Positions 25,849 through 34,075 of a stretch of DNA of 64,000 nucleotides are shown here, one piece after another (position 1 is the first letter of the stretch; the number at the start of each line of letters is the position of its first letter). The notes under the pieces are model-generated. The model was not told the DNA's origin. It saw only the letters and a program-made list of their open reading frames with translations, and made no database searches. Source of the stretch: Vagococcus bubulae (lineage in GTDB: Bacteria > Bacillota > Bacilli > Lactobacillales > Vagococcaceae); assembly GCF_003950315.1 (NCBI RefSeq), contig NZ_NGJT01000003.1, positions 62,001 through 126,000 of the forward strand, given 5' to 3'. A program made the position numbers and the translations under genes.

Positions 25849-27111
25849 ATGACAATTAAATTAAATAACCAAGTGAATTTACATATTATTCCTACAAATA
25901 AATACAAAACTGTTCGTATTGTCGTTCGTTTCGCTACACCTCTTGATGCGATAACAAGTAGTAAACGTTCTTTACTTGCCAGTTTAATGGAAACAAATAG
26001 TTTAAACTTTCCTGATCAAGTAGCACTTAGTAAAAAATTAGCTGAATTATACGGTGCAGGGTTTTATGTTAGTGTGAATCGTACAGGTAATCAACATTAT
26101 TTAAGCATCGGTTTAAATGTGATAAATGATAACATCGCACCAAATGGCGTGTCTATTTTAGAAGATTCTGTCGAATTTTTAAAGGAAATTATTTTTAACC
26201 CAAATATTAAAAATAATGCCTTTGATACTGAAACCTTTGCTCGTGAAAAAGAAAACTTAATAGTTGATATTGAATCAATTTTTGACGATAAGCAAACTTA
26301 TGCTGCCATGTCTTTACAAAATCTTTTCTTTTCTGATAATAAAAATCAAAAAACACCAAGTTTTGGAGATATTGAACAAATCAAACAAGAAACACCTGAG
26401 TCTATTGCTGAATATTATACCGACATGATTGCTCATGACAAAATTGATATTCTAGTAAGTGGCGATGTTGAAGAGGGCTATGTCGAACGTTGTTTTAAAG
26501 ATTTTGGATTTATTGATAGAGATGAAATCAAAACTGACTTATTTTATAAGCAACCTTTTAAAAATATTATCCAACAAAAAAGTGAAGTGTTACCAGTTGT
26601 TCAATCAAAATTAAATATCGGATACCACTGTGATATTTATTATCATGATGACATGTATTTTCCTTTAATGGTTTTTAACGGACTATTTGGAGGATTTCCA
26701 CATTCCAAATTATTCTTAAATGTTCGTGAAAAACATAGTTTAGCTTATTATGCTAGTAGTTCAATTGACCCTTTCCGTGGATTTATTAGTGTCCAAACTG
26801 GGATTGATAGTTCAAATCGTGAACGTGTTTTACGTTTGGTTAATGAGCAATTAAAAGACATGACTGCTGGTGAGTTTTCAGATGAATTACTTGAGCAAAC
26901 AAAAAAAATGTTAATCAATCAATACTTACTATCATCTGATAATCAACGTGCTGTTGTCGAACAACACTATCTGTTCTCAAATGTTCCTTACGCAGATTTG
27001 TCTCAAGAGGAATGGATGAAGAAAATGAACGCTGTCACAAAAGAAGATGTACAAGATGTAGCAACAGGAATCAATCTACAAGCAGTTTATTTCATGGAAG
27101 GAGGAAAATAA
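25849..27111 (+). CDS. ymfF: M16-family peptidase-like protein YmfF
   Basis: 420 aa from the ATG at 25849, after AAAGGAG; the frame is open 27 bases upstream without a site. M16 (insulinase/pitrilysin) fold, but the zinc motif HxxEH is absent in the N-terminal half (text there is LLASLMETNSLNFPDQV), so this is the inactive partner of a pair, as YmfF is known to be. Later stretches: LFGGFPHSKLFLNVREKHSL and YYASSSIDPFRGFISVQTG. It pairs with the active-site-bearing YmfH just downstream. Role in Bacillus: part of a peptide-processing or signalling cluster. Confidence 0.9.
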   Translation: MTIKLNNQVNLHIIPTNKYKTVRIVVRFATPLDAITSSKRSLLASLMETNSLNFPDQVALSKKLAELYGAGFYVSVNRTGNQHYLSIGLNVINDNIAPNGVSILEDSVEFLKEIIFNPNIKNNAFDTETFAREKENLIVDIESIFDDKQTYAAMSLQNLFFSDNKNQKTPSFGDIEQIKQETPESIAEYYTDMIAHDKIDILVSGDVEEGYVERCFKDFGFIDRDEIKTDLFYKQPFKNIIQQKSEVLPVVQSKLNIGYHCDIYYHDDMYFPLMVFNGLFGGFPHSKLFLNVREKHSLAYYASSSIDPFRGFISVQTGIDSSNRERVLRLVNEQLKDMTAGEFSDELLEQTKKMLINQYLLSSDNQRAVVEQHYLFSNVPYADLSQEEWMKKMNAVTKEDVQDVATGINLQAVYFMEGGK

Positions 27112-27112
27112 C

Positions 27113-28407
27113 ATGAAAAAAACTATTATCCTTCAATTAACGAAACACTTTATACCGAAGTCCTACCTAATGGTTTAGAAGTCATGTTACTACCAAAAGA
27201 AGACTTCCATAAAACATATGGATTATTTACAACAAATTATGGTTCAATCGATAGTGAGTTTGTTCCTATTGGGCAGAAAGACTTAGTAACTGTTCCCGAT
27301 GGCATTGCTCATTTTTTGGAGCATAAGTTATTTGAAAAAGAAGACGAAGATGTTTTCCAAAAGTTTGGACGACAAGGAGCTGCGTCAAATGCTTTTACAA
27401 GTTTTACTCGCACAAGCTACCTATTCTCAAGTACTGATAATGTGATGCAAAATGTCGAAACATTAATCGATTTTGTTCAAAGTCCTTACTTTACAGAAGA
27501 ATCTGTTCAAAAGGAAAAAGGGATTATTGGTCAAGAAATTCAAATGTATCAAGATGAACCAAATTGGCGATTATTTTTTGGCATTTTAAATAATATGTAT
27601 CCGAAACATCCCTTACATATCGATATCGCAGGGACAATCGAAAGTATTGAACCAATCACTGCTGAAGATTTGTATTTATGTTACAACACCTTCTATCACC
27701 CAAGTAACATGAACCTCTTTATTGTTGGTAAAATGAATCCTGAAGAAATGATGGCTTTTATTAAAGAGAATCAAGCTGCAAAAGAATTTCCAAAAGCGAC
27801 TGACATTAAACGTCATTTTCCTAAAGAAACCGTTGAAGATATTATTAAAGAAGATAGCATTACATTATCTGTCAATCGACCTAAGGCTGTTGTTGGCTTA
27901 AAAGGACTTGACACACCACCTGATGATGGTTTCGAACGATTGAAATACCAGACAACCATTCAATTATTATTACAATTATTGTTTGGCATGAGTTCTAAAA
28001 ATTATCTAGCTATGTATAATAGTGGTTTAATTGATGATAGCTTCTCTTTCGAATTTTCGTTCGATCGTAGCTTCCATTTTGCAGATTTTAGCTCAGATAC
28101 AGATGAGCCAGAACGATTTGCCAATCAAATTATCAATTACTTATTAAAATCTGAGGATAGTCCTGAATTAACAAAACAAAACTTAGATTTAGCTAAGAAA
28201 AAAATGATTGGAAAACATTTAAAATCTTTAGATTCACTTGAATATATTGCCAACCAATTTAGTGGTATGAAATATGGTGAGACTACGTTATTTGATTTAG
28301 TTACTGTCATTAACAGTATTGAATTAAGTGATATTAAAGCAGTCCAACAATCATTTATCAGACCAGAAGCACTAAGTCGTTTCTTCATTTATCCCGAAGA
28401 AAGGTAG
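27113..28407 (+). CDS. ymfH: M16-family zinc peptidase YmfH, with a frameshift near the start codon
   Basis: About 430 aa when read with one correction. The zinc motif is HFLEHKLFE (inverted HxxEH) with the downstream Glu near KGIIGQEIQMY, so this is the active partner of YmfF. The natural start is ATG at 27113, after GGAGG, but A7 follows it and puts translation in a frame that stops after 21 codons. The family's N-terminus (YYPSINETLYTEVLPNGLEV) lies in the +1-related frame from about 27118 and joins the long open frame. With eight A the gene would be intact. The first ATG in the long frame, at 27184, lacks a ribosome site. Sequencing error, slippage or a real disruption are all possible. 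Confidence 0.85.
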
Positions 28408-28414
28408 CAAAATA

Positions 28415-29140
28415 ATGAAATATGTTTTAGTAACTGGTGCAAGTGGTGACATTGGTGAAGCATGTGTAAAACAGTTAGCAAAGAAAGGTTATTCAGTCTA
28501 TTGCCATTATTTTCGCAATGAACAAAAAATGAAGTCGTTACTATCTGACTTGATCTTGCAATACCCAAAACAGGATTTCTTTGCTCTTCAAGCTGACTTA
28601 AGCTCTCCAAATTCTGTGGAAGAACTAATCCAAAATATGTTTCAACTTCATGCTATTGTTTTTGCTCATGGAGATACGGTATACAAATTACTTTCTGACA
28701 CAACACCTGATGAGATGACATATTTATGGCTTACTCATGTTTACAATCCCATCAGGTTATGTCAATTATGCCAACCAAAATTAACGCAACACTCCCATAG
28801 TCAAATTGTTTTTATCAGTTCAGTCTATGGTCTGATTGGCAGTTCAATGGAAGTTATGTATAGTACAGTTAAAGGGGCTCAAATTGCTTTTGTTAAATCC
28901 TACGCAAAAGAAGTTGCCTCCATGAATTTAACTGTAAATGCTGTCGCTCCTGGAGCAGTAGATACCCACATGAATGCTTTATGGTCTAAAGAAGAAAAAG
29001 AAACACTACGCTCAGACATACCACTTAATCGACTAGCTCATCCAAAAGAAGTTGCCTCACTTGTCTCCTATTTACTTAGTAGTGACGCATCTTACATGAC
29101 AGGCACAACGATTCCACTAACAGGTGGCTGGTCTATTTAA
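28415..29140 (+). CDS. ymfI: Short-chain dehydrogenase/reductase YmfI-like
   Basis: 241 aa SDR. Cofactor motif VTGASGDIGEACVKQL (residues 5-20, pattern TGxxxGIG varied to TGASGDIG), Asp for NAD(P) selectivity, active-site SSVYGLIGSSMEVMYSTVKG with Ser, Tyr and Lys, and C-terminal LTGGWSI. It is similar to FabG-like enzymes of the ymfI type, sitting between ymfH and ymfM as in many Firmicutes. The substrate is unknown. Confidence 0.88.
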   Translation: MKYVLVTGASGDIGEACVKQLAKKGYSVYCHYFRNEQKMKSLLSDLILQYPKQDFFALQADLSSPNSVEELIQNMFQLHAIVFAHGDTVYKLLSDTTPDEMTYLWLTHVYNPIRLCQLCQPKLTQHSHSQIVFISSVYGLIGSSMEVMYSTVKGAQIAFVKSYAKEVASMNLTVNAVAPGAVDTHMNALWSKEEKETLRSDIPLNRLAHPKEVASLVSYLLSSDASYMTGTTIPLTGGWSI

Positions 29141-29169
29141 TAAAATGAGAAAGAAAGGTGTAAGCTCCC

Positions 29170-30069
29170 GTGGATACAATCGGTGAACAATTAAAAAAAG
29201 CCCGACTAGAAAAAGGGCTAACAATAGAAGATTTACAAAAAATCACAAAAATTCAGCGTCGCTACCTATCTGCTATTGAAGCTAATGACTTTGATGCAAT
29301 GCCTAGTGATTACTATACGAGAACATTTATTAGACAATATGCTGAAGCTGTTGGCCTAAACGCTCGTCCCCTAATTCGCCGATTTGAAGGAAAGCCTGAT
29401 GATACACAAGAGGAACTACCTCAAACTAAGCCTATAAGGGGTTCTCGTAAAGAAAAACACCGTAAAAAAAAGAAAAAACAACCCACTTTTAAAGATTACC
29501 TACCCGTAACACTGCTTTCTTTAGTTGTTATTGCGATTATCGGAACCATTATTTATGCTATGCGATTAGATATTGCTAGTGGGCCTTTAGTACCAAAACC
29601 TGAAAAAGCAGTTGTTATTGGGAATGATTCCAAAGAAAGTACGACAGAAAGTAGTTCGCAACCTGATTCTACTGAAAGTAGTGAAAAAACAAAAGATTCT
29701 TCTAAAAAGAAGACAACTGATAATAAGTTTAAAATCACGTCAGATTCAATTGATTTAGTGACTTATTCTGGAAGTAATGTGTCCACTCCTATAAAATTGG
29801 ATTTCACTGCTTTAGAAGGACCTGTTTGGATCGGCTTACAGCAAAGTGGAACAAATGCCATTTATTATCAATATACTTTACAACCCGGTGAAGAAATTAG
29901 TTCCATTGTACCTGAAGACGCAACAGGAATTGATATTATTGTTGGTGCTTCTAATAATCTATCTGTTAAAGTCAACGATCAAGAATTAGCTTTTAACAAA
30001 GCTAATCCAACAACTGGTAAAAAAATCATTACCATTGATTTTGCTACCACCACTAAAGAAAATGAATAA
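29170..30069 (+). CDS. ymfM: RodZ/YmfM-like membrane-anchored helix-turn-helix protein
   Basis: 299 aa with GTG start at 29170. N-terminal HTH similar to RodZ: GEQLKKARLEKGLTIEDLQ, TKIQRRYLSAIEANDFDAMP and YYTRTFIRQYAEAVGL. Then a basic cytoplasmic stretch, one membrane segment (LPVTLLSLVVIAIIGTIIYA, near residues 115-135), a Ser/Lys-rich outside linker and a DUF4115-like C-terminal domain (PVWIGLQQSG, FNKANP). RodZ links the MreB cytoskeleton to wall growth; in Firmicutes YmfM is its counterpart. The HTH gives it the look of a DNA binder. Confidence 0.9.
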   Translation: MDTIGEQLKKARLEKGLTIEDLQKITKIQRRYLSAIEANDFDAMPSDYYTRTFIRQYAEAVGLNARPLIRRFEGKPDDTQEELPQTKPIRGSRKEKHRKKKKKQPTFKDYLPVTLLSLVVIAIIGTIIYAMRLDIASGPLVPKPEKAVVIGNDSKESTTESSSQPDSTESSEKTKDSSKKKTTDNKFKITSDSIDLVTYSGSNVSTPIKLDFTALEGPVWIGLQQSGTNAIYYQYTLQPGEEISSIVPEDATGIDIIVGASNNLSVKVNDQELAFNKANPTTGKKIITIDFATTTKENE

Positions 30070-30089
30070 AAAGGAAGGTTGTTTTATAA

Positions 30090-30668
30090 ATGAATTTACC
30101 AAATAAGTTGACAGTTATCAGAATATGTATGATTCCATTATTTATGATTGTCGCTTTGGCTCCACTAAATTGGGGGACAATTGATGTATTAGGAAGCCCA
30201 CTACTTATTTCCCAACTAGTTGCTGCCATTATCTTTGCTGTAGCAAGTATTACAGATTGGTTAGATGGAAAAATTGCTAGAAAACATAATCTAGTAACAA
30301 ATTTTGGAAAGTTTGCTGATCCTCTAGCAGATAAAATGTTAGTCATGACTGCTTTTATCATATTAGTTGGTCAAGGTCTTGCACCATCTTGGGTGGTTGC
30401 TATCATTGTTTGTCGTGAACTAGCTGTTACTGGCTTACGTTTATTATTAGTAGAAGATGGTGAAGTGATGGCTGCTGCATGGCCTGGTAAAATAAAAACT
30501 GCCACTCAAATGGTTGCTATCATCTTATTATTGTTAGGCAATGTGCCATTTAATGCCATTAATCTACCACTTGATCAAATTTTCTTATATGTCTGCTTAG
30601 CTGCTACCATTTACTCTGGTATTGACTATTTTGTAAAAAATAAACACGTTTTTAAAGGTTCTATGTAA
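30090..30668 (+). CDS. pgsA: Phosphatidylglycerophosphate synthase PgsA
   Basis: 192 aa with several membrane helices. The CDP-alcohol phosphotransferase motif is complete: DWLDGKIARKHNLVTNFGKF followed by ADPLADK, i.e. D-x2-DG-x2-AR-x8-G-x3-D-x3-D. It joins CDP-diacylglycerol and glycerol-3-phosphate, the committed step to phosphatidylglycerol. Last gene of the ymf operon; in many Firmicutes cinA and recA follow, but here they do not. Confidence 0.96.
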   Translation: MNLPNKLTVIRICMIPLFMIVALAPLNWGTIDVLGSPLLISQLVAAIIFAVASITDWLDGKIARKHNLVTNFGKFADPLADKMLVMTAFIILVGQGLAPSWVVAIIVCRELAVTGLRLLLVEDGEVMAAAWPGKIKTATQMVAIILLLLGNVPFNAINLPLDQIFLYVCLAATIYSGIDYFVKNKHVFKGSM

Positions 30669-30673
30669 TGAGG

Positions 30674-30725
30674 CTATCCTACTTCTGATAAGGAATAACA
30701 TGAAGTAGGGTAGTTTTATCTTTTT
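30674..30725 (+). terminator. Terminator of the ymf-pgsA operon
   Basis: CTATCCTACTTC and GAAGTAGGGTAG form a 12-bp stem (one G-T wobble), then a T-rich tail. Confidence 0.75.
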
Positions 30726-30789
30726 ATTGGTTATTTTTTTGAAACACACGTATAATAACACTAAACGAATCTAATTAAGGAGTGATTGT

Positions 30790-31326
30790 ATGTCTTCACT
30801 ATTTCGTTCCATCCAACGTCATGCCTTTTCACGGGGAATTATCTATTTATTAATAGGTATTTTAATTGTCTTAAGACCAAACCAATTGTTTAACATGGCT
30901 GTTTATTTAATTGCTGGGTACAATGTTTTATTAGGAATTATCAACCTAATCAGTTCACTAAAAAACAAACAAAACAACCAAATATCTATGAGCATTTTTT
31001 ACTTCATTATTGCCTTGATTATTTGGTTGTTTGCTAAACCAATTGCTAGCATTTTACCTGTATTCTTAGGTATTTTAATTATCATTGGTGGGGCAACACG
31101 CATTTCTCGTGCATTAAATTTAAGGCAATATGTCAATATTAGCTATGTTCCTATGTTGATCTATGGGGTTGCTTTACTCATAGCAGGTATTGTCATCTTG
31201 TTTAAACCATTTAGTAGTTTGATTGTTCTATTTCAATTCTTTGGTATTGTTCTAGCACTCTCAGGTATTTCAGAACTTATTACGGCAATTAAATTACGGA
31301 ACTATAAAAACCCTGATGTATTTTAA
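30790..31326 (+). CDS. DUF308/HdeD-family membrane protein
   Basis: 178 aa, six hydrophobic segments arranged as pairs (GIIYLLIGILIVLRPNQLFN, then IAGYNVLLGIINLISS). The repeated pattern and the ARISRALNLR-like basic stretch match the HdeD/DUF308 family of acid-stress-linked membrane proteins. No enzyme motif is visible. Single gene with its own terminator. AAGGAGTG precedes the ATG. Confidence 0.8.
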   Translation: MSSLFRSIQRHAFSRGIIYLLIGILIVLRPNQLFNMAVYLIAGYNVLLGIINLISSLKNKQNNQISMSIFYFIIALIIWLFAKPIASILPVFLGILIIIGGATRISRALNLRQYVNISYVPMLIYGVALLIAGIVILFKPFSSLIVLFQFFGIVLALSGISELITAIKLRNYKNPDVF

Positions 31327-31373
31327 ATAAAAAGCGTTGTTCTCTTGAAAAAAGAAAACAACGCTTTTTTATT
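31327..31373. terminator. Bidirectional terminator
   Basis: AAAAAGCGTTGTT and AACAACGCTTTTT form a 13-bp stem; serves the DUF308 gene and the AI-2E gene, whose end it overlaps. Confidence 0.88.
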
Positions 31374-32421
31374 TAGGTTGATTTATTTGTGGAATAACTG
31401 GTGGTTTCTTATGATCTACTTTAACACCTAATAAATCAAGTAAGAAAACAAAGGCTGGTATTCCAATGACCAATCCCCACACTCCAAAAAACTTCTCTGA
31501 AAACATCAAAATCACAAAAACATAAAAAATAGGTAAGTCTGTTTTACTACTCATTAATTTAGGATTTAATAAGTAAGACTCTATTGCATGAATAATCATA
31601 ATCATAATCAAAATATAGATAACATCCTGAATACCACCCACCGTGTAAGCAATAAGTGATAACGGAATACAAGAAATAATGACGCCAGCTACCGGTATCA
31701 AACTTAATATAAATATCATCAATGCTAAACTAAGTAATTGGTCTTGCGGAAATTTCATAAAAATTAATCCTATGATAGTTAATATAGTATTGACTATCGC
31801 AATAATAAATTGTGCCTCAATGACAACACCAAACGTATTAACAAACTTTTTACCTAGATAAGCAACATCTTGACTAAATAATCCTATTTTACTTTTGAAA
31901 AAAGCCTGACCAAATTCTGTCACCCAGTCTTTTTCAATAATAAAGAAGAAACTCAATATCAAAGACATCACAAACGTAATTCCCATCGATCCAATACTTG
32001 TAATAGTAGTAAATACCACCTTAGCACCTGTTGTTAATTGTTGTTTTATTTCATTAAATCCAACATTTTTAGCAATCCATTCATATAATTTATTATTAGT
32101 ATCGGCTTTTTGATAAAATGTAAATACCTCTTCAATCATCTGAATGGTTTGATTAAATAATTTTGGTACATATACTGTGATTGAGAAGTACAAAAAAATG
32201 ATAATCAATAAATACATCACTACGGCAACTAACTTTTTAGGTAGTTTGGTTAAATGGTGTATGCCCTCTACTCCTCGAATGATTAAATACGTTAAAATAA
32301 ACGTTAATAAAATCAAACTAAGTATATTACGTATCAAATATAATCCTGAACAAATGATTAATAAAACTATCGTTCGTCGAACACTATCATTTGCTTTCAT
32401 GCGTCGCCACAAGTCAACCAT
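31369..32421 (-). CDS. AI-2E family transporter (PerM/YdbI/YtvI type)
   Basis: 350 aa with eight predicted membrane segments. TLTILTYLIIRGVEGI-like N-terminal text, then a soluble central part (FYQKADTNNKLYEWIAKNV), FFFIIEKDW, ALMIFILSLIPVAGVIIS and a C-terminal SYLLNPKLMSSKTDLPIF that is typical for the family. Members move sodium, small molecules or autoinducer-2; the cargo here is unknown. Single gene, convergent with the DUF308 gene. Confidence 0.9.
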   Translation of the reverse strand: MVDLWRRMKANDSVRRTIVLLIICSGLYLIRNILSLILLTFILTYLIIRGVEGIHHLTKLPKKLVAVVMYLLIIIFLYFSITVYVPKLFNQTIQMIEEVFTFYQKADTNNKLYEWIAKNVGFNEIKQQLTTGAKVVFTTITSIGSMGITFVMSLILSFFFIIEKDWVTEFGQAFFKSKIGLFSQDVAYLGKKFVNTFGVVIEAQFIIAIVNTILTIIGLIFMKFPQDQLLSLALMIFILSLIPVAGVIISCIPLSLIAYTVGGIQDVIYILIMIMIIHAIESYLLNPKLMSSKTDLPIFYVFVILMFSEKFFGVWGLVIGIPAFVFLLDLLGVKVDHKKPPVIPQINQPK

Positions 32422-32492
32422 ATTCTCACCCCACTGAACGTTATATAACTTATTCTACGATAAAAACAAATTAAAAGATAGTATTTCATTTA

Positions 32493-32523
32493 TTGACTTT
32501 GACGCAACGTCAAGCCATATACT
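32493..32523 (+). promoter_or_regulatory. MerR-type promoter with 19-bp spacer and palindrome
   Basis: TTGACT (32493-32498) and TATACT (32518-32523) are 19 bases apart. The spacer opens with the perfect palindrome TTGACGCAACGTCAA (32499-32513). The promoter is right before the MerR gene at 32547, so self-regulation is likely. Confidence 0.78.
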
Positions 32524-32546
32524 ACTTATTGAAAGGAGGAAATACA

Positions 32547-33314
32547 GTGTATTCGATAACTGAATTAGCTAAATTATCTGGAGTCACAACAAGAACATTA
32601 CGCTACTATGACAGTATTGATTTATTAAAACCTGCTAGTATAGCTGAGAATGGCTATCGCTTTTACGATGACAAAGAACTTGATTTACTTCAACAAATTT
32701 TATTTTATAAGCAGTTCAATTTTCCATTAGATGAAATTAAGTTACTTATATCAACAGATACTACTCAAGTAGTTGATTCCTTATCTAAGCATTTTGATAA
32801 ACTTGTCACACAAAAAGAACAACTAGAGACTTTAATTCACTCTTTAGACCAAACCATTCATTACTATAAAGGAGAAATTACTATGACAAATGAAGAAAAA
32901 TTTACTGCATTTAAACAACAACAACTACAAGACAACAAGAAAATATATGGTGAGGAATTACAGCAAAACTATGATGAAGAAACCATTGAACAATATAATA
33001 ATAACTGGATGAACTTATCTGAGGAAGATTATTCTAAACTAAAAAAAGTAGAAGAAACGCTTTTTATTCAATTAAATGACTTAGAAAAACAATCCATTAC
33101 TGATGTTACTCATCCATTAGCAAAAGACGCTTTTTTATCACATAAAGAATGGTTATCACTTGCTAGCCCTATTTACTCTCCTGACTATCATAGACAAATG
33201 CTTGATATGTATCTAGCAGATGACCGTTTTACTAAGTATTATACTAAACACATTTCAAAAAATAGCTTAATATTCTTAAAAGAAATTGTCTATTACTACA
33301 CATTAATTAAATGA
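32547..33314 (+). CDS. MerR-family regulator with TipAS-like effector domain
   Basis: 255 aa from the GTG at 32547, behind GAAAGGAGGAA. Residues 1-75: YSITELAKLSGVTTRTLRYY, LKPASIAENGYRFYDDKELD, a MerR head. A coiled helix follows, then a TipAS-like ligand-binding domain of about 140 residues (EEKFTAFKQQQLQDNKKIYG, HPLAKDAFLSHKEWLSLA). TipA-like regulators bind thiopeptides or other cyclic peptides and amphiphiles. The promoter before it has the MerR spacer. No obvious target gene adjoins; lepB is next but has its own AGGAGG and probable promoter. Confidence 0.9.
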   Translation: MYSITELAKLSGVTTRTLRYYDSIDLLKPASIAENGYRFYDDKELDLLQQILFYKQFNFPLDEIKLLISTDTTQVVDSLSKHFDKLVTQKEQLETLIHSLDQTIHYYKGEITMTNEEKFTAFKQQQLQDNKKIYGEELQQNYDEETIEQYNNNWMNLSEEDYSKLKKVEETLFIQLNDLEKQSITDVTHPLAKDAFLSHKEWLSLASPIYSPDYHRQMLDMYLADDRFTKYYTKHISKNSLIFLKEIVYYYTLIK

Positions 33315-33396
33315 CTTTCTGTTTAATCTATCGTATAATAATCCTTGTTAGTTATCTATTCTGCGAAATAGGAACTAAATGAATAGGAGGTTTATT

Positions 33397-33954
33397 ATGA
33401 CTAAATCAACATGGATTAAGGATTTAATCTGGTATATTTTCTTAGTTATCGCACTTGTGTTACTACGTGTCTTTGTATTTACTCCCGTGACAGTTAGTGG
33501 AGAATCAATGATGCCAACACTTGTAGATGGCGAAAGAAATATCGCTTTAAAAATGGGTGACACAAAACGATTTGACATTGTCTCTTTAGTGGCCCCAGAT
33601 GACCCATCAAAAAATTACGTCAAACGTGTTATCGGAATGCCTGGTGATACTGTTGAATACAAAGACGATGTCTTATATATTAATGGAGAAAAAGTAGACG
33701 AGCCTTACTTAGATGAAAAAAAAGCTGATTTAAAAGAAACAAATCCTAATGACAACTTAACGTATGATTTTACATTAAAATCAGTAACTGGTAAGGACAC
33801 AGTCCCAGAAAATACTTATTTTGTAATGGGAGATAATCGCCAAAATTCAAAAGATAGTCGTTTCCCTGAAGTGGGATTTATTCCAAAAGAAAATATTATC
33901 GGCAAGTCAAAAATTGCCTTTTGGCCACCTAGTAAATGGGGTATGGTTAAATAA
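33397..33954 (+). CDS. lepB: Signal peptidase I
   Basis: 185 aa from the ATG at 33397, seven bases after AGGAGG. One N-terminal membrane helix (LIWYIFLVIALVLLRVFVF), then the catalytic domain outside: Ser in VSGESMMPTL (residue about 38), Lys in NYVKRVIGMPGD, and FVMGDNRQNSKDSRFPEVG. Removes signal peptides from exported proteins. Size and layout match the Gram-positive SipS type with Ser-Lys dyad. Confidence 0.96.
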   Translation: MTKSTWIKDLIWYIFLVIALVLLRVFVFTPVTVSGESMMPTLVDGERNIALKMGDTKRFDIVSLVAPDDPSKNYVKRVIGMPGDTVEYKDDVLYINGEKVDEPYLDEKKADLKETNPNDNLTYDFTLKSVTGKDTVPENTYFVMGDNRQNSKDSRFPEVGFIPKENIIGKSKIAFWPPSKWGMVK

Positions 33955-33956
33955 TT

Positions 33957-34003
33957 TAAAAAACGTATTGAAAGAGAATTTCTCAATCAATGCGTTTTTT
34001 TTT
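33957..34003 (+). terminator. Terminator of the signal peptidase gene
   Basis: AAAACGTATTGA and TCAATGCGTTTT pair around an inner GAGAA/TTCTC hairpin; a run of nine T follows. Confidence 0.82.
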
Positions 34004-34075
34004 GTGTTATGTTTCCTCTTTTTGAAAATTTTTTATGCTACACTATGACTAAATCATTAAAGGAGTTTTAACATT

